From Cylindrotheca closterium (Eukaryota > Bacillariophyta > Bacillariophyceae > Bacillariales > Bacillariaceae), in NCBI GenBank assembly GCA_933822405.4, contig CAKOGP040001335.1:186001-250000 (forward strand): a stretch of 64,000 nucleotides of DNA, written 5' to 3'. The position numbers and the translations under genes were made by a program. The notes under the pieces are model-generated. The model ran no database searches. It was not told where the DNA came from and saw only the letters and a program-made list of their open reading frames with translations. Within the stretch, counting starts at the first letter, position 1. Every line of letters begins with the position of its first letter. Positions 43,031-54,156 of this stretch are shown here, in pieces.

Positions 43031-43671
43031 ATGTCAGAGCGGAGTGAAGGTTTCGTTAGGAATAAGCAAAATCTTGTGCTTTGGGGCACATTAATAGCAA
43101 TCGCACTCTTGAGATACTTGTACGTTGCAATTTGTGGTGTAGGACAACGACCAGTGGAAGCACCTGCGGGCGCAGAGGACGCAGAAGCCCAAAGTCGCAA
43201 CAAGGCTGCAGAAGAAAGGTTAATCAATTTATTGGACAAAACAACAGGGGTAAGACATCTGGAGCTAGTAGTATTCTGCAAAAAAGTGCGAACCAATTTG
43301 ATGCTCATCGGGTTTTCATCATCCCACAGCCTTTCAAAGCAACAAAGACAGAGGGAGAAATCGCAGAACTAGAAACCGGAGAACTAGAAACCGCACAGGG
43401 TGATATTGAAGAAGGAGTCGTATCAAGTGGCGACTCTGATGAAAACGGGGTCCAGACAGTTTCTAATGCATGTGCAGTTTGCTTGGAACCGTTTGACGAG
43501 GGCGAAAGGGTTGTGAGCTCCGTGAAGACAAAAGGATGCCCACACATATTCCATGAAGAATGTTTGAAAGAAGTAATTACGGCTTCAACAAGTAAGGGGA
43601 TCTACAGCGTCCCTTGCCCCTGCTGTAGACAAACATTTGTGGAGACGGGACCCACCAAAGTCTCGTCATAG
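43031..43671 (+). CDS. membrane-anchored RING-H2 protein A
   Basis: Two exons (43031-43249, 43330-43671) join to 186 aa, phase 0. Exon 1 holds a short N-terminus and one membrane segment (LVLWGTLIAIALLRYLYVAI) and then an Ala/Glu-rich helix (AEAQSRNKAAEERLINLL). Exon 2 holds an acidic linker and the RING: ACAVCLEPFDEGERVV, GCPHIFHEECLKEV, and VPCPCCRQTFVE, giving a C3H2C3 ligand set (RING-H2). It is probably an E3 ubiquitin ligase on an endomembrane. It is first in a five-gene array. Confidence 0.85.
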
Positions 43672-44113
43672 TGGAGACTGCCGGATGTTGGAGTGGGTTC
43701 AGGACAGACAGTCACACAATCAATCTGTAAGTATTCGCCTTTTTGTTTATAGGATAAGTTCAGCGCTGTCAGGAGTAGATTTAGGTCAGACCGACACACA
43801 ATCCGGCCAGAAGGACTTGCTTCTGGTCGAGAGGTCAAATTTAGCGCTGTCACTGGAGTTAGTGTAGATATAAATTCTTGTATTGTAGTATTGTAGAAAG
43901 CATCTATTTAGAAGAGCTAGATTGCGGAAGATTTTATGATGGGCATGCATGTACTATAGTAACGGAAGGTTCTACCATTGAAACGAGCAAGATTCAAATT
44001 GTGAGCGTGGTCGCGCGAAAAAATGCTGATAAAAACAGCGCAGCGCGTTTCGCAATGAATTCCGATCCGTAGATCTTCCCACATGAGGATACGCCGAAGC
44101 AACACATGGCAAC
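43672..44113. other. intergenic between RING A and B
   Basis: 442 bp. It includes a GAAAGCATCTATTTAGAAGA segment (near 43895) repeated after gene B (near 44790), which marks the duplicated unit. Conserved promoter block at 43993. Confidence 0.55.
43993..44021 (+). promoter_or_regulatory. conserved block upstream of RING gene B
   Basis: Matches 42866-42895 closely; ends 92 bases before the start codon of gene B. Confidence 0.5.
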
Positions 44114-44742
44114 ATGTCGGAATGGGGTGATAACATCATTAGGAATAAGCAAAGTCTTGTGCTTTGGGGTTCAGTGACAGTAATCGCAATCATTAGATAT
44201 GCGTATGACTCAAGATGTGGTGGACGACGACAAGTTGAAGTACCTTTAAACCCAGAGGAAGCAGAAGCGCAAAGTCGCAACAAAGCTGCAGAAGAAAGTT
44301 TAATCAATCTTTTGGTTGAAACATTAGAGGTAAGGAATCTTGATATATGTGACACACGATTGCGAGGCAATTTTTGGATGCTCATCAGATTCTCGTTTTC
44401 CGACAGGTTTTCGAAGCACCAATAAAGGCAAAGAACGGAGAAATCGCAGAACAAGAAGCCCCAGTGGGCGATATAGAAGAAGGGGAGGACTCAAATGGCG
44501 ACTCTAATGAAAAAGAGGTTCAGACATTCTCTAACGGATGTGCAATTTGCTTGGAAGAATTTGAAGAGGGCGACAGGATTGTTCACTCCGTGACAACGAA
44601 AGGATGCCCACACATATTCCATGAAGAATGTTTGAAAGAAGTAATTGCGGCTTCAGCAAGCAAGGGGATATATAGCGTCCCCTGCCCCTGCTGTAGACAA
44701 ACGTTTGTAGAGACTGGTTCCTCTCCTGAAGTCTCGGCATAG
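44114..44742 (+). CDS. membrane-anchored RING-H2 protein B
   Basis: Two exons (44114-44329, 44407-44742) join to 183 aa. It is the closest relative of gene A: LVLWGSVTVIAIIRYAYDSR forms the membrane segment, AEAQSRNKAAEESLINLL the helix, and the RING reads GCAICLEEFEEGDRIV, GCPHIFHEECLKEV, VPCPCCRQTFVE. Even non-coding flanks resemble those of gene A, so this is a recent duplicate. Confidence 0.85.
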
Positions 44743-45176
44743 AAGGGAGGAGACTGTAGTAAGGCCTGGTGTAGATTTAGATTTTCATGTTGTAGAAAGC
44801 ATCTATTTAGAAGAGCTAGAGTGCTGAAAATTTTGCGATGGATGATAAAAGTAGTTTCGAATGATACATTGCATTCAAAGCTACAGCACTTGAGGGAGTA
44901 CTACCCTACCGGTATATCACTTTGAGGGATCATCGACAAAAGATGCACGATTGACGGCGAAAACGGACAGGCGGGATTCCATTTTTCTGGAACTGGATCG
45001 AAGTGCGCGACGAGAAAAAGAATTTTCAGATCCATAAAAAATATTGTAAAATCTGACACCGTTGGCCGCATCATCATCATCATCATCCAGAGACTTACGG
45101 CACCCAACGGAACAAAACAGAAATTCCGTGCCACCGCCGAGGAGATTGAGAAAACAACAAATTACGGAGATTAAGC
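44743..45176. other. intergenic between RING B and C
   Basis: 434 bp with the copied segment near 44790 and a TACCGGTA palindrome at 44907. A weak relative of the upstream block (GTGCGCGACGAGAAAAAG, near 45003) precedes gene C. Confidence 0.5.
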
Positions 45177-45836
45177 ATGGCAGACCTAATCAACAAGGAT
45201 TATTTGTCAAATGATGGCGCCTTCATCTTAACGGGTGTGTTGGTTGCGGGTGCACTCATAAAGTATGCCTACTTGAGCAGATGTGGGAGAAGAACCTTTG
45301 AGGAGCTGATGGATCCGGAGGAAGCTGAAGCACAACGTCAGCAGAAAGCTGCAGAAGAAAGATTGTGCATGCAACTAGTTGAATCGATAGGGGTACGAAA
45401 GAAATACTGTTTTTTGGGCTGTCACAGAGTCAATCTCAACAATCCTGCTGCTCACCATTTCTTTCTTCATTCACAGCCTTTCAAGTCAACGAAATCAAAG
45501 CAAACATCAGAAGAAGGTGATGTAGAAGAGGGGAAAGATTCAAGACAAGAAGTCGAAGGATCCAGTGACGAAAACGACGCCGACACACAAGACGACCACG
45601 TTCGTGCATTCTCAAACGCATGTGCCATTTGCTTGGAAGAGTTTGAAGAGGGTGTCAACGTTGTAAAGTCTGTCGCTACAAGTAGCTGTCCACACATATT
45701 TCATGATACATGCTTGAACGAGGTGATTTTGGCTTCAACGAGGAAAGGGATTTATAGCATCCCCTGTCCGTGTTGTAGACAGACATTTGTTGAAACGGAC
45801 CCGCCACAACAGCGCAATGGTGAGGTACAGCAGTAA
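45177..45836 (+). CDS. membrane-anchored RING-H2 protein C
   Basis: Two exons (45177-45392, 45477-45836) join to 191 aa. The membrane segment is AFILTGVLVAGALIKYAYLS. The RING has ACAICLEEFEEGVNVV, SCPHIFHDTCLNEV and IPCPCCRQTFVE. The 84-bp intron is a multiple of three and has no in-frame stop, so an unspliced transcript would encode a 219-aa form. Splicing is preferred because the other four copies splice at the same place. Confidence 0.83.
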   Translation: MADLINKDYLSNDGAFILTGVLVAGALIKYAYLSRCGRRTFEELMDPEEAEAQRQQKAAEERLCMQLVESIGVRKKYCFLGCHRVNLNNPAAHHFFLHSQPFKSTKSKQTSEEGDVEEGKDSRQEVEGSSDENDADTQDDHVRAFSNACAICLEEFEEGVNVVKSVATSSCPHIFHDTCLNEVILASTRKGIYSIPCPCCRQTFVETDPPQQRNGEVQQ

Positions 45837-46534
45837 TTTTGTTACAATTAATTGTTTTGTTTATATATATTTATATATATATATATGGAATCAAAAATAT
45901 ATCCGCACTGTAATTTGTACCAAGCTTTCAAAGGTACTACAGTTGCCAGCTCCAGGCCCATCTGGACTCGCCTCCTGCCTCCCTGGTGCAACGACGACAG
46001 ATCACAATGTTCACCGAAGCATTGAACAGTAGCGCCACAAAGGTCATCATAGCTGGTGGCCCCTATGGTTTATTTCTATACTCCCATTCCACTTACAGCT
46101 TTTTAAAGATTTTGGTCCATTTTTATTGATAGATTTTGAAGATTGGAATGCATGAAGACCAAAGCAAGGATTACAAAGGGGGTAGTATTACTCCATGTTC
46201 CAAAAATGTTCCCCCTCCTCCCCCTCTTCAGATTATTCGAAACATGTTCACTTCCACGGCGTCTGATCATGACGTCACAGTACGCAACCAAACAAATTAA
46301 AAATATATTGGTCCCAAAAGAAGAGCGGAAATTACAGCACGCCGGCGAAAATTTCCCATGTTTTGTACTTGAAACACTCCGATCTGAAACACGAAACGTT
46401 CGTCGTCAAGCCGTTTTTGTGACACCATAAAAAAACAAGAAAGGAGCATTGTTTCTCCCAACACATGAGAAATCTAATTTTAAAAAAAGAATTACAACTG
46501 ACAACTGACAACTGACAACAACCCAAACGAGAAA
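45837..46534. other. intergenic between RING C and D
   Basis: 698 bp. It begins with an AT-rich run (TATATATTTATATATATATA near 45862) and includes a perfect CRE at 46270. A CAACTGACAACTGACAACTG short tandem repeat lies just upstream of gene D. Confidence 0.55.
46270..46277. promoter_or_regulatory. CRE-like palindrome TGACGTCA
   Basis: Perfect site 258 bases upstream of RING gene D. Functional role inferred only. Confidence 0.3.
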
Positions 46535-47169
46535 ATGACAGATGCACCATTCAACTTGAAAAATACTGCCGTCTTCATTGCCTGGTTCTTGGTGGTGCTA
46601 TTTGCCACCATTGGTGCGATAATACGAAAGAGACGGAGCCGAGGTCAAACGACGGTGTCACCCCTCGACTTGACACGAACGAAAAAAGAGAAGCGGTGTG
46701 AAGTTGCCCAGGAGATACTCTTTCTCAAAGTAGAAGAGACCACTACAGTAAGTACTGCCAAATTATGGTTTTATATATCACTGTTGATCCAGGGTTAATC
46801 TCAAAATGCTGATTCCATCTGTGTTGATCACGCGTGAAGAAATTCAAAAAATTCAGGGCAACGACAACAAAAGAGGAGGAGGAGGAGGAGGAAAGCGACA
46901 TTGAAAAAGGACAAGGACAATCAAGCGAAAATGATAAAGGTGAAACTGACTATCGAGGCTACTTGAATGCATGTGCAATTTGTTTAGATGAGTTTCAAGA
47001 GGGTGAAATGGTGGTCCGATCCGTCGAGACAAAGGAATGCCAACATATTTTTCACGAAGCCTGTATGAAAGAGGTGATTTCAGCTTTGACAAGAAAGAAG
47101 ATTGTGAACATCCCTTGTCCCTGCTGTAGACAGTCCTTTGTGGAGATCGACGAAATCGCTCATGCATGA
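46535..47169 (+). CDS. membrane-anchored RING-H2 protein D
   Basis: Two exons (46535-46747, 46840-47169) join to 180 aa. The membrane segment is AVFIAWFLVVLFATIGAII. A Lys/Arg-rich stretch follows, then a Glu run at the start of exon 2. RING: ACAICLDEFQEGEMVV, ECQHIFHEACMKEV, IPCPCCRQSFVE. The acceptor site has a poor pyrimidine tract, but the phase matches its paralogues. It is more diverged than A and B. Confidence 0.8.
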
Positions 47170-47754
47170 TCAATCGAATACTGAAGACGCTATTATTCGA
47201 AAAAATCGACTGACGACAATGACGACGAGAACGCATCTTACACGTGTATCGTGTATCACATGAACGAGAAGCCAGGTGTCAATTCATGGCACTAGACCCA
47301 AATTCCTTCTTGCCGCTGAGCATGAGTAACTTGATACAGAACTAAAATAGAAGCAACAATACCGGTACTGTAGGACGATTGGTCTTTCCACTTTACTCAT
47401 TCGCATTCTTGATGATTACGTTTCCTCGCGTTTGTGTGATTATTGAGGTGATCACATACCGGTATAATCAAAAAGGTAGTTCGTCGTTTTGTGGTTCGCG
47501 TTCGCCGTCATCCGTCAGCGCTTGAAAGTGCATGGAATAATGTGGGGGAATATGTGTTGTAGTGAATTCCAAAACTGAACAAATAAAAGGGGGAGAGAAC
47601 AGGGAAGGAGTCAAACACTCGTTCCGCCTTCGCCTTTCAACCAGAACCATCTGTCTTGGATACCTGTTCGCACCGAACGGCAGCATCAACATCATTTACC
47701 AAGACCCATCATTCATTCTTGAAATTGAAAACAGAGCGCCACAGATACAAAACC
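47170..47754. other. intergenic between RING D and E
   Basis: 585 bp with two TACCGGTA palindromes (47360 and 47457). No gene seen; a frame from 47562 begins at a TTG and overlaps gene E in another frame. Confidence 0.5.
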
Positions 47755-48409
47755 ATGGGCATATTAGCAGATTTGAAGGATCAAGTCATACTGTGCATTT
47801 GGATTGCCGCCATGGTGTTTGCGGCAGCCAAATATGTCTTTGTCAGCCGAAGGCGGAATTCCGAAGTGGCACCTTGGAGGACGAGTGACACGAAAAAAGC
47901 TGTCAACAAGGCTGCACAAGAAGAACTATATGAGAAACTGCATGCGACTATCATGGTAAGCCATTGTCTTGTTTTGTTTTGAGAAGCTGCTGCAATCGTG
48001 AAACCAATGCTGGGTTCTCATCTATATTTTTGGATATTTTAAACTGCAGAAATACAAAACAAGTGTTCCGCAAGAAGAGACCGATTCATCCGGAGATTCC
48101 TCCCAAGATTCTTCCGGGGACATCGAGGAAGGTGCAGCAACAACCACAAGTGAAGAGGAAGAGAAACAGTTGCAGCCCCGAATGTACTCGAATGCCTGTG
48201 CCATTTGTTTGGAAGAATTTGAAGAAGAGGAAGAGGTTACACATTCCATTGGAACGAAAGAGTGTCCACACGTTTTCCATGAAGATTGCATGAAAGAGGT
48301 CATAGTTGCTGCATTAAGGAAAGACATTCATTGCATCCCATGTCCTTGTTGCCGGCAGCCTTTCATTGCCACTGAGATACAAGCCAAGGGAGAAGAGACG
48401 GACGTATGA
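47755..48409 (+). CDS. membrane-anchored RING-H2 protein E
   Basis: Two exons (47755-47955, 48050-48409) join to 186 aa from MGILADLKDQ. The membrane segment is VILCIWIAAMVFAAAKYVFV. RING: ACAICLEEFEEEEEVT, ECPHVFHEDCMKEV, IPCPCCRQPFIA. It is the last of the array and ends 211 bp before the 3' end of the convergent Ca2+-ATPase gene. Confidence 0.83.
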
Positions 48410-48620
48410 TGAAATTTTGAATACCACATCATATCAAACCCAATCATTGGTAAAGGCAAATGTACCAAGTAGACTAGAAACAAGTCCTGCAACAGGCAGG
48501 CATCACAGACATCATCATTGTAACAATTACATAACAGTATACAGTCGTTAGGACCTAGGACTATCCAATTCAATGCACCTTGTAACAATTAATTATTGGT
48601 TACCACCAAACGCTGTTTGT

Positions 48621-51600
48621 TCACTCCCGTTTTGACTTGGGGCTTGAATCGTTGCGTCGGACCGTAAGTGCGGCATCTCGTTTTACTCTCTTGTCGAGGC
48701 GGAATCCGTTGAATTTCATACCCACGGCATAGGTGACATTGATAATCTGTTGGACTGGAAGAGATCCAACTCCGCAGCATATGCTGATAATCCATCCTCT
48801 ACTGTCCAAACCACCCGTTTTCACACTAAAGGCTTCACGCCCAAATTGAACAATCAGCACTTGCAATGCTGCAGTAACGACCAGAATGCCACAGAAGAGA
48901 CCATTATTCTGTATTCCAGAAAAGACATTGACTGGAGTAGATGAAAATTAAAAAAATACAATTGTAAGCAGAGTGCACATTGATCAGATCCCAACCAAAC
49001 CTGTTCAAACTTACATTCGCCCTTCAGGTTTCGACAATTAACTTCGTTGAACAGCTGCATCCAAACAAACGCATTGAAAATGAGAGTGTAATGATATGAG
49101 TTTTCCCCAAACTGTCGTTCCATTATGTGACCATCGATAATATTCAGAATCGTTGGTCCCTCAAACAACAACACCATGACTACAATGATTTGATACGTAG
49201 CATGACCCAACATATTGGCCCACATTCGCTTCGTAATCATGGAATCAGATCGGTTCACTGGGGGCTTTTCCAGCAAGGCGTCAACTGGAGGTTCTGACGC
49301 CAGGGCAAGACTTGCCAAGGCATCCATCAACAAGTTGACCCACAACAGCTGAATCGCAGCCAGTGGACTCTTTTGAACATAAAAGGAACCAACCAAAGCT
49401 GTAATGACTGCAGCAATGTTGACAGTAAGCTGGAATTGAAGAAATTTTTGAATTGATGCGTACACATTTCGGCCCCATTTTGCGGCGGTGACGATGGACG
49501 CAAAATTGTCGTCCAATAGAATGATATCGGCAGCATCTTTGGCAATTTGTGTACCAGCAACACCCATGGCAAATCCAATGTCCGCTCTTTTGAGTGCAGG
49601 GGCATCGTTGGTACCATCTCCGGTCATGGCAATGACCTGTCTGTCAGGGAAAATCTTAATACCGTCTTCCTTCAATAGCTTGGCACAAGTCTCCGTGTCC
49701 GCAAATAAAGTCGATTGATTCAGACCATGAGCCAACGTCAGTTTGTCATCAGGCGAAGAACGAGCCAAAACTCTCAAGTGTGGCCAGATCTTATCAAAAT
49801 GAGCTTGATTGAATTCTTTCTTGCCTCCTTCTCCAGTTTCGTCGTAGACAGCCTTTCGAAAGTCTTGTCCCGTCATGAGAACATTTTCTTTCAGGTTGTC
49901 AGCAACCTTTTCGTCAGTGTCATCACGAAAGTGAAAGTCACGTAGGATACCGGCATGGTAGGCAATACTAACAGCAGTGTTGGCGTTATCACCCGTTACC
50001 ATTCGGACGTCAATTCCTGCGAGGTAGCATTTTTCAATCGCAACAGGAACCTCTGGTCTCAATGGATCTTCAATGCCGGCCAACCCAAGAGCAATCAGAT
50101 TGGTTTCGGCTTCCAACGCAGCTTTCCCATCTGCATTCTTCACCGTCTGGGACAATTTATCTAAATCAAAACCATCCGGAAGGTCTGCATACGCCAACGC
50201 CAAGCAGCGCATACCACGTCGAGCATATTGCTGTGAAATCTTGGCAAATTGCTCTTGAGTTCCCTCGGACATTTCTTTGGCATTTCCATCGTGCGCCACA
50301 AATTGATTGCATCGCGACAAAATCACTTCTTGGGCACCCTTACAATATATGCGATACCCACCACTCTCCAGAGGCACAGCCCAGCTCATCATTTTGCGAG
50401 CCGACGAAAATCCAATTAATTTCCCCTTATCCAAAAATTCACCAATGGCTCCCACCGAACTACGTCCCTTGGTATAGTCCCGGATCTCTTCGTAATTGAA
50501 TCCCATATCATGCACCATCGTAAGCAGCGCCACTTCGGTTGGATTCCCTTGTGCCCCTTCCAAAGATCCGTCGCCCTTGAAATAGAGCACTGTTTCATTC
50601 ATGGTATCAATAGAAATGAGATTGGCCAATAATTGTTTGACATCTTTTGGAATGGTATGCAATGCCTTGATGTGATCCCCCAACTTTACATTGGGATCAC
50701 TCAACACAATATTCTCTTCACTCGTATAGAGTGCTCGCGCCGTCATCTTGTTGGCAGTCAGTGTACCTTCAAATGAATCGGGTGAGTAAATGAACTATGG
50801 CAAAAAGGGAAATAGCACAACGATGTTCATCACATACCTGTCTTGTCGGTACAAATGGTGGTAGCACAACCCATTGTTTCACACGCATCCAAATGCTTGA
50901 CCAAGTTTTGTTCCTTCATCATTTTGTTGGAAGAAAAGGCCAACGCCAAGGTCACAGCTAGGGGCAATCCTTCTGGAACGGCGACAGCCAACACAGTAAT
51001 ACTCAGCACAAAATACTCCAAGAATGTCTCGGCGGGTTCTCCTTCCACTGCAAATCCAATAATGCAACTGGAAATCAAAGCAATCAGTGCGGCAATGGAT
51101 CCCCCAATTCCAATTTGCTTGGCAATCTTATCGAGCTTGACAAACAAGGGCGAGTTTTCATCCTCTCCTCCAAGATCATCATCGTGATCGTCCGACTCGT
51201 AAACTCTTGCCTTGATCTTTCCAGCCACACTGTTGACACCCACAGCAATGACCACCATTTTGCCCGAGCCTTCCGAGGCGTTGGTTCCACTCAGGATGAC
51301 ATCGCCTGGTTTCTTGGCAATTGCCTTACTTTCACCAGTTAAAGTGGATTCGTCCATTTTAAGATCCGAGACTGGTCCCAGCAAGATACAATCCGCTGGA
51401 ATACTGGCCAAGTTGTGACTATTCACGCTGAGAATATCACCCACCACAATTTCATCATCAGTGATAGAACATTGTTTGCCATTTCGAACAACTGCTTTGG
51501 TGTTGGTTTCGTGAAGACTCTTGGTGAGTCGAATAAACGCAAATTGCTTGGCGTAATCAATCGAAGCCGTGACGAGGACCACAATCACAACGGCAAAGAG

Positions 51601-52266
51601 AATGGCTGTTCCTTCAATCCAACAACTGGAACAAGGTCCATCGTGGACAGTTGTTTCTACAACAATCGTAACGATTCCCATGACAATCAACATGATCAAG
51701 ACAAAATCTTGGACGGCCTCCCAACACAGCTTGAGGAAGGAATCCAATTTCTTTGCTTCAATGCTGTTGGCTCCAAACAGTGCTTTACGGTGGAGCACTT
51801 CGCGAGGATCAATGCCGGTCTCTGGGCTTGATCTCAGCAAAACAGAAGTCAAAATGTTAGCCGCCATGTCGGCATTCTTGTCTGCTTCGCGTTCCTCTGG
51901 AGAATGTTCTGAGAAGGGACCGTTTTCTTCATCAAGTTTCATTTGGTCAATGAGTTGATCGGCATCCGAGTGCATTTTGCTGACAGCAGAAGGGTCTTCG
52001 GGATCTTCGGACATTCCTTCTTTGGATGAAGCAATTCCCTTTTTGAGAATTTCAATCAATGCCTGTCGAGTACGCTCATTGCTCAATTTGGACAAATCGG
52101 CAGCAGTGACACTGTAAGTTCCGAGCGGATTCAGCACTGGTGTATGTTCGTAGGTGCGGATACTGGTATCGATAGCTTCTCCAAGTCCAATGAACCGCGA
52201 GGATCTACTTTCCAGTTTGCTCCCATTGCGGGGTTGTTCCATGTCAGTGATTTCACTTTCACTCAT
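48621..52266 (-). CDS. plasma-membrane-type Ca2+-transporting P-type ATPase (P2B)
   Basis: Three exons (52266-50838, 50766-49015, 48931-48621) join in frame to 1163 aa. Splice choices restore ICTDKTG/TLTANKM and GE/FNVFSGI. P-type motifs are complete: LTGESKAIAKKPGD in the actuator, PEGLPLAVTLALAFSSNKMM in M4, the phosphorylated Asp474 in DKTGT, and MTGDGTNDAPALKRADIGFA in the hinge near residue 860. QLLWVNLLMDALASLALA marks M6. The M4 motif PEGLP and overall order fit the calmodulin-regulated P2B (PMCA) group, which exports Ca2+ from the cytosol. A basic C-terminal tail (KFNGFRLDKRVKRDAAL) could be regulatory, though a calmodulin site is not proven. The stop lies close to the convergent RING gene E. 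Confidence 0.9.
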
Positions 52267-52272
52267 GATTTA

Positions 52273-52302
52273 TGTGTATGTGTGTGTGTGTGTGTGTGTG
52301 TG
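52273..52302. repeat. (TG)n microsatellite
   Basis: A TG repeat of about 30 bases, only 7 bases upstream of the Ca2+-ATPase start codon, so it lies in the 5' leader or core promoter. Confidence 0.85.
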
Positions 52303-52475
52303 CGTTGGCTTTATTTTCCTAACCTTAACCGTGGACCTTAATCTTAACCCACTTGTATGGCAGATGTGAAAACAGCAGCTACAGTAGCAGGAATCAATCA
52401 ATGGATGATTGAACAAGACTGTTTGTCACTTTCGCACCAACAAACTCGGTACTGGGTACGATCCACTTTTTCCTG

Positions 52476-52499
52476 GAACACCCGGCAGAACGATGATTT
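52476..52499 (+). repeat. left terminal inverted repeat of transposon
   Basis: 24 bases, 22 of which match the reverse complement of 58384-58407. Begins GAACACCCGGCA. Confidence 0.85.
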
Positions 52500-52631
52500 T
52501 TGTCATTGTTCGAAGAGCGGACAGACCTTCTACAGTCATTTTCGAAATCCATGTGATCACGTGGGATAAGAAGAATAACTCATACTTAAGAGCAAAAGCT
52601 AATGATGACCAATTATGATTGGTTCAGACAG

Positions 52632-52850
52632 AAACGATGAGAAGCGACCAAAGCGATGAGAAGCGACCACAACGCGATCAGAAGTGAGCAAAATATCGTT
52701 CCAAATGGAAATTACTCGTTCCGAATGGAAATTACTCGTTCCGAATGGAAATTACTCGTTCCGAATGGAAATTACTCGTTCCGAATGGAAATTACTCGTT
52801 TCCCAAAGCGATGAGAAGCGACCAAAACGATGAGAAGCGACCAAAAGTGA
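52632..52850 (+). repeat. left subterminal repeat array of transposon
   Basis: Five tandem copies of a 20-mer TTCCGAATGGAAATTACTCG (52699-52798, first copy with one change) are framed on each side by two copies of CGATGAGAAGCGACCA. These are likely transposase or accessory-protein binding sites. Confidence 0.85.
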
Positions 52851-52983
52851 GTAATTTTTTTTGGGGCTGATCTTGGGGGGCATTTTTTCACAGCTGGGAC
52901 TTTGGCGAAACCATCCTGCCTTGGCGAAACAGGCTCGCTCAAAACAAATAATACCGGTAATCATCAACGACACAAACGACAAA

Positions 52984-53937
52984 ATGAAGTTTTCTTCTCT
53001 CTCAAACACCTTCCTCTTGTCACCAGAGGTGGCAAGAGAAACTGCATTGGGGTTTCTCGCAGGTGTTCATCCAGAGGGACAGCCAGCCAAATGGCAAGAA
53101 GAGATGTTCACAGCTCACTATGGAAGTTCTTCGCTTGTCATCACAAACCAATGGTTCGATCTTTGTCACACCGACATTGAAGAAGCGAAGCTCACAGCAA
53201 AGGAGAAGACTGCTGAAGGTTTCAAGCGATTTATGATGGCCCACTTTTTTATGTGGCAGTACCCAAAGAACGCTCGAACCTTTGGATCGCGATTTGGAGT
53301 TTGTGAACGTTTGTCTCGTGGAGACCCTGTTTTTCATTGGGTGAATAAGATCGCAGCTTTGCATGAAAAGCTTATAGTGTGGAAGAAGAACCTCGATTCC
53401 ACCTTAACCCAAACACTTGTGATAAGCATTGATGGAGTCGACTGCCGAACATGGGAGAAATCGAACGAGCGCTACAATATGGACACACAAGAGTGTTCAC
53501 ACAAGTTCAATCATGGGGCTGTGAAATATGAGGTCGCGATGTCCCTTCTTGAGCCGCAGTGTGCCTGGATCAGTGGGCCGCATAAGGGAGGGAAACATGA
53601 TCTTACGATCTTTCGAGAAGGAGGTCTGAAGCAAAAGCTGAAGCGGTGGAAACAGGCAATTGTGGATAGGGGTTATACAACTAGCGAAGAAGACGAAAAA
53701 TACATCCTTTGTATCCCAAGAGAAACCGATTCTGTGACGCTCAATGAATACAAGGGAAGAGCTAGACTTCGACACGAAAGCTTCAATGGTAGGTTGAAAA
53801 AGTATATGATTCTTGACGCAACCTACAGACATGATCAAAAGCATCATGGAAATGTTTTTAGAGCTGTTGCAGTAACGGTGCAGTACCAAATGAACAATGG
53901 CGCTCCCATCTTTGAAGCTCCAATGCAAAGAGAATAA
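52984..53937 (+). CDS. DDE_4-superfamily transposase (PIF/Harbinger-like)
   Basis: Single exon of 317 aa from ATG 52984 (MKFSSLSNTF); the longer frame upstream begins at TTG. The N-terminal half is helical and may bind DNA. The catalytic core has VISIDGVDCRTWE (Asp150), GPHKGGKHDLTIFREG (Asp206) and RLRHESFNGRLKKY (Glu265), with IVDRGYTT between the last two. This D-D-E arrangement and the HDxxxFR and ExFxGRLK signatures are those of the DDE_Tnp_4 family of PIF/Harbinger elements. All three acidic residues are present, so the enzyme could be active. It would cut and rejoin the element at its inverted repeats. Confidence 0.88.
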   Translation: MKFSSLSNTFLLSPEVARETALGFLAGVHPEGQPAKWQEEMFTAHYGSSSLVITNQWFDLCHTDIEEAKLTAKEKTAEGFKRFMMAHFFMWQYPKNARTFGSRFGVCERLSRGDPVFHWVNKIAALHEKLIVWKKNLDSTLTQTLVISIDGVDCRTWEKSNERYNMDTQECSHKFNHGAVKYEVAMSLLEPQCAWISGPHKGGKHDLTIFREGGLKQKLKRWKQAIVDRGYTTSEEDEKYILCIPRETDSVTLNEYKGRARLRHESFNGRLKKYMILDATYRHDQKHHGNVFRAVAVTVQYQMNNGAPIFEAPMQRE

Positions 53938-54156
53938 GTATTCAATAAATACCATAGTAGAAACGATTGAATTGAAGTCTTGAAGTGTAACCCGTAGGAA
54001 GCATTTGTACTTTCAATACTAGACAAGCAACAGATCGCAAAAATTGCGGCTGGTAAAACTGAAAATAGGACATAGAGTTATTGTCATGTTATGTATGATC
54101 CTGTTACACGATCAACAGGATGAATGAATCGATCGACAATTTATCGCAGATTGATT

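Noticed and set aside
52699..52798. CRISPR-like array
   Set aside because: The 20-mers are directly tandem with no spacers, occur in a eukaryotic transposon and are mirrored at the other end.
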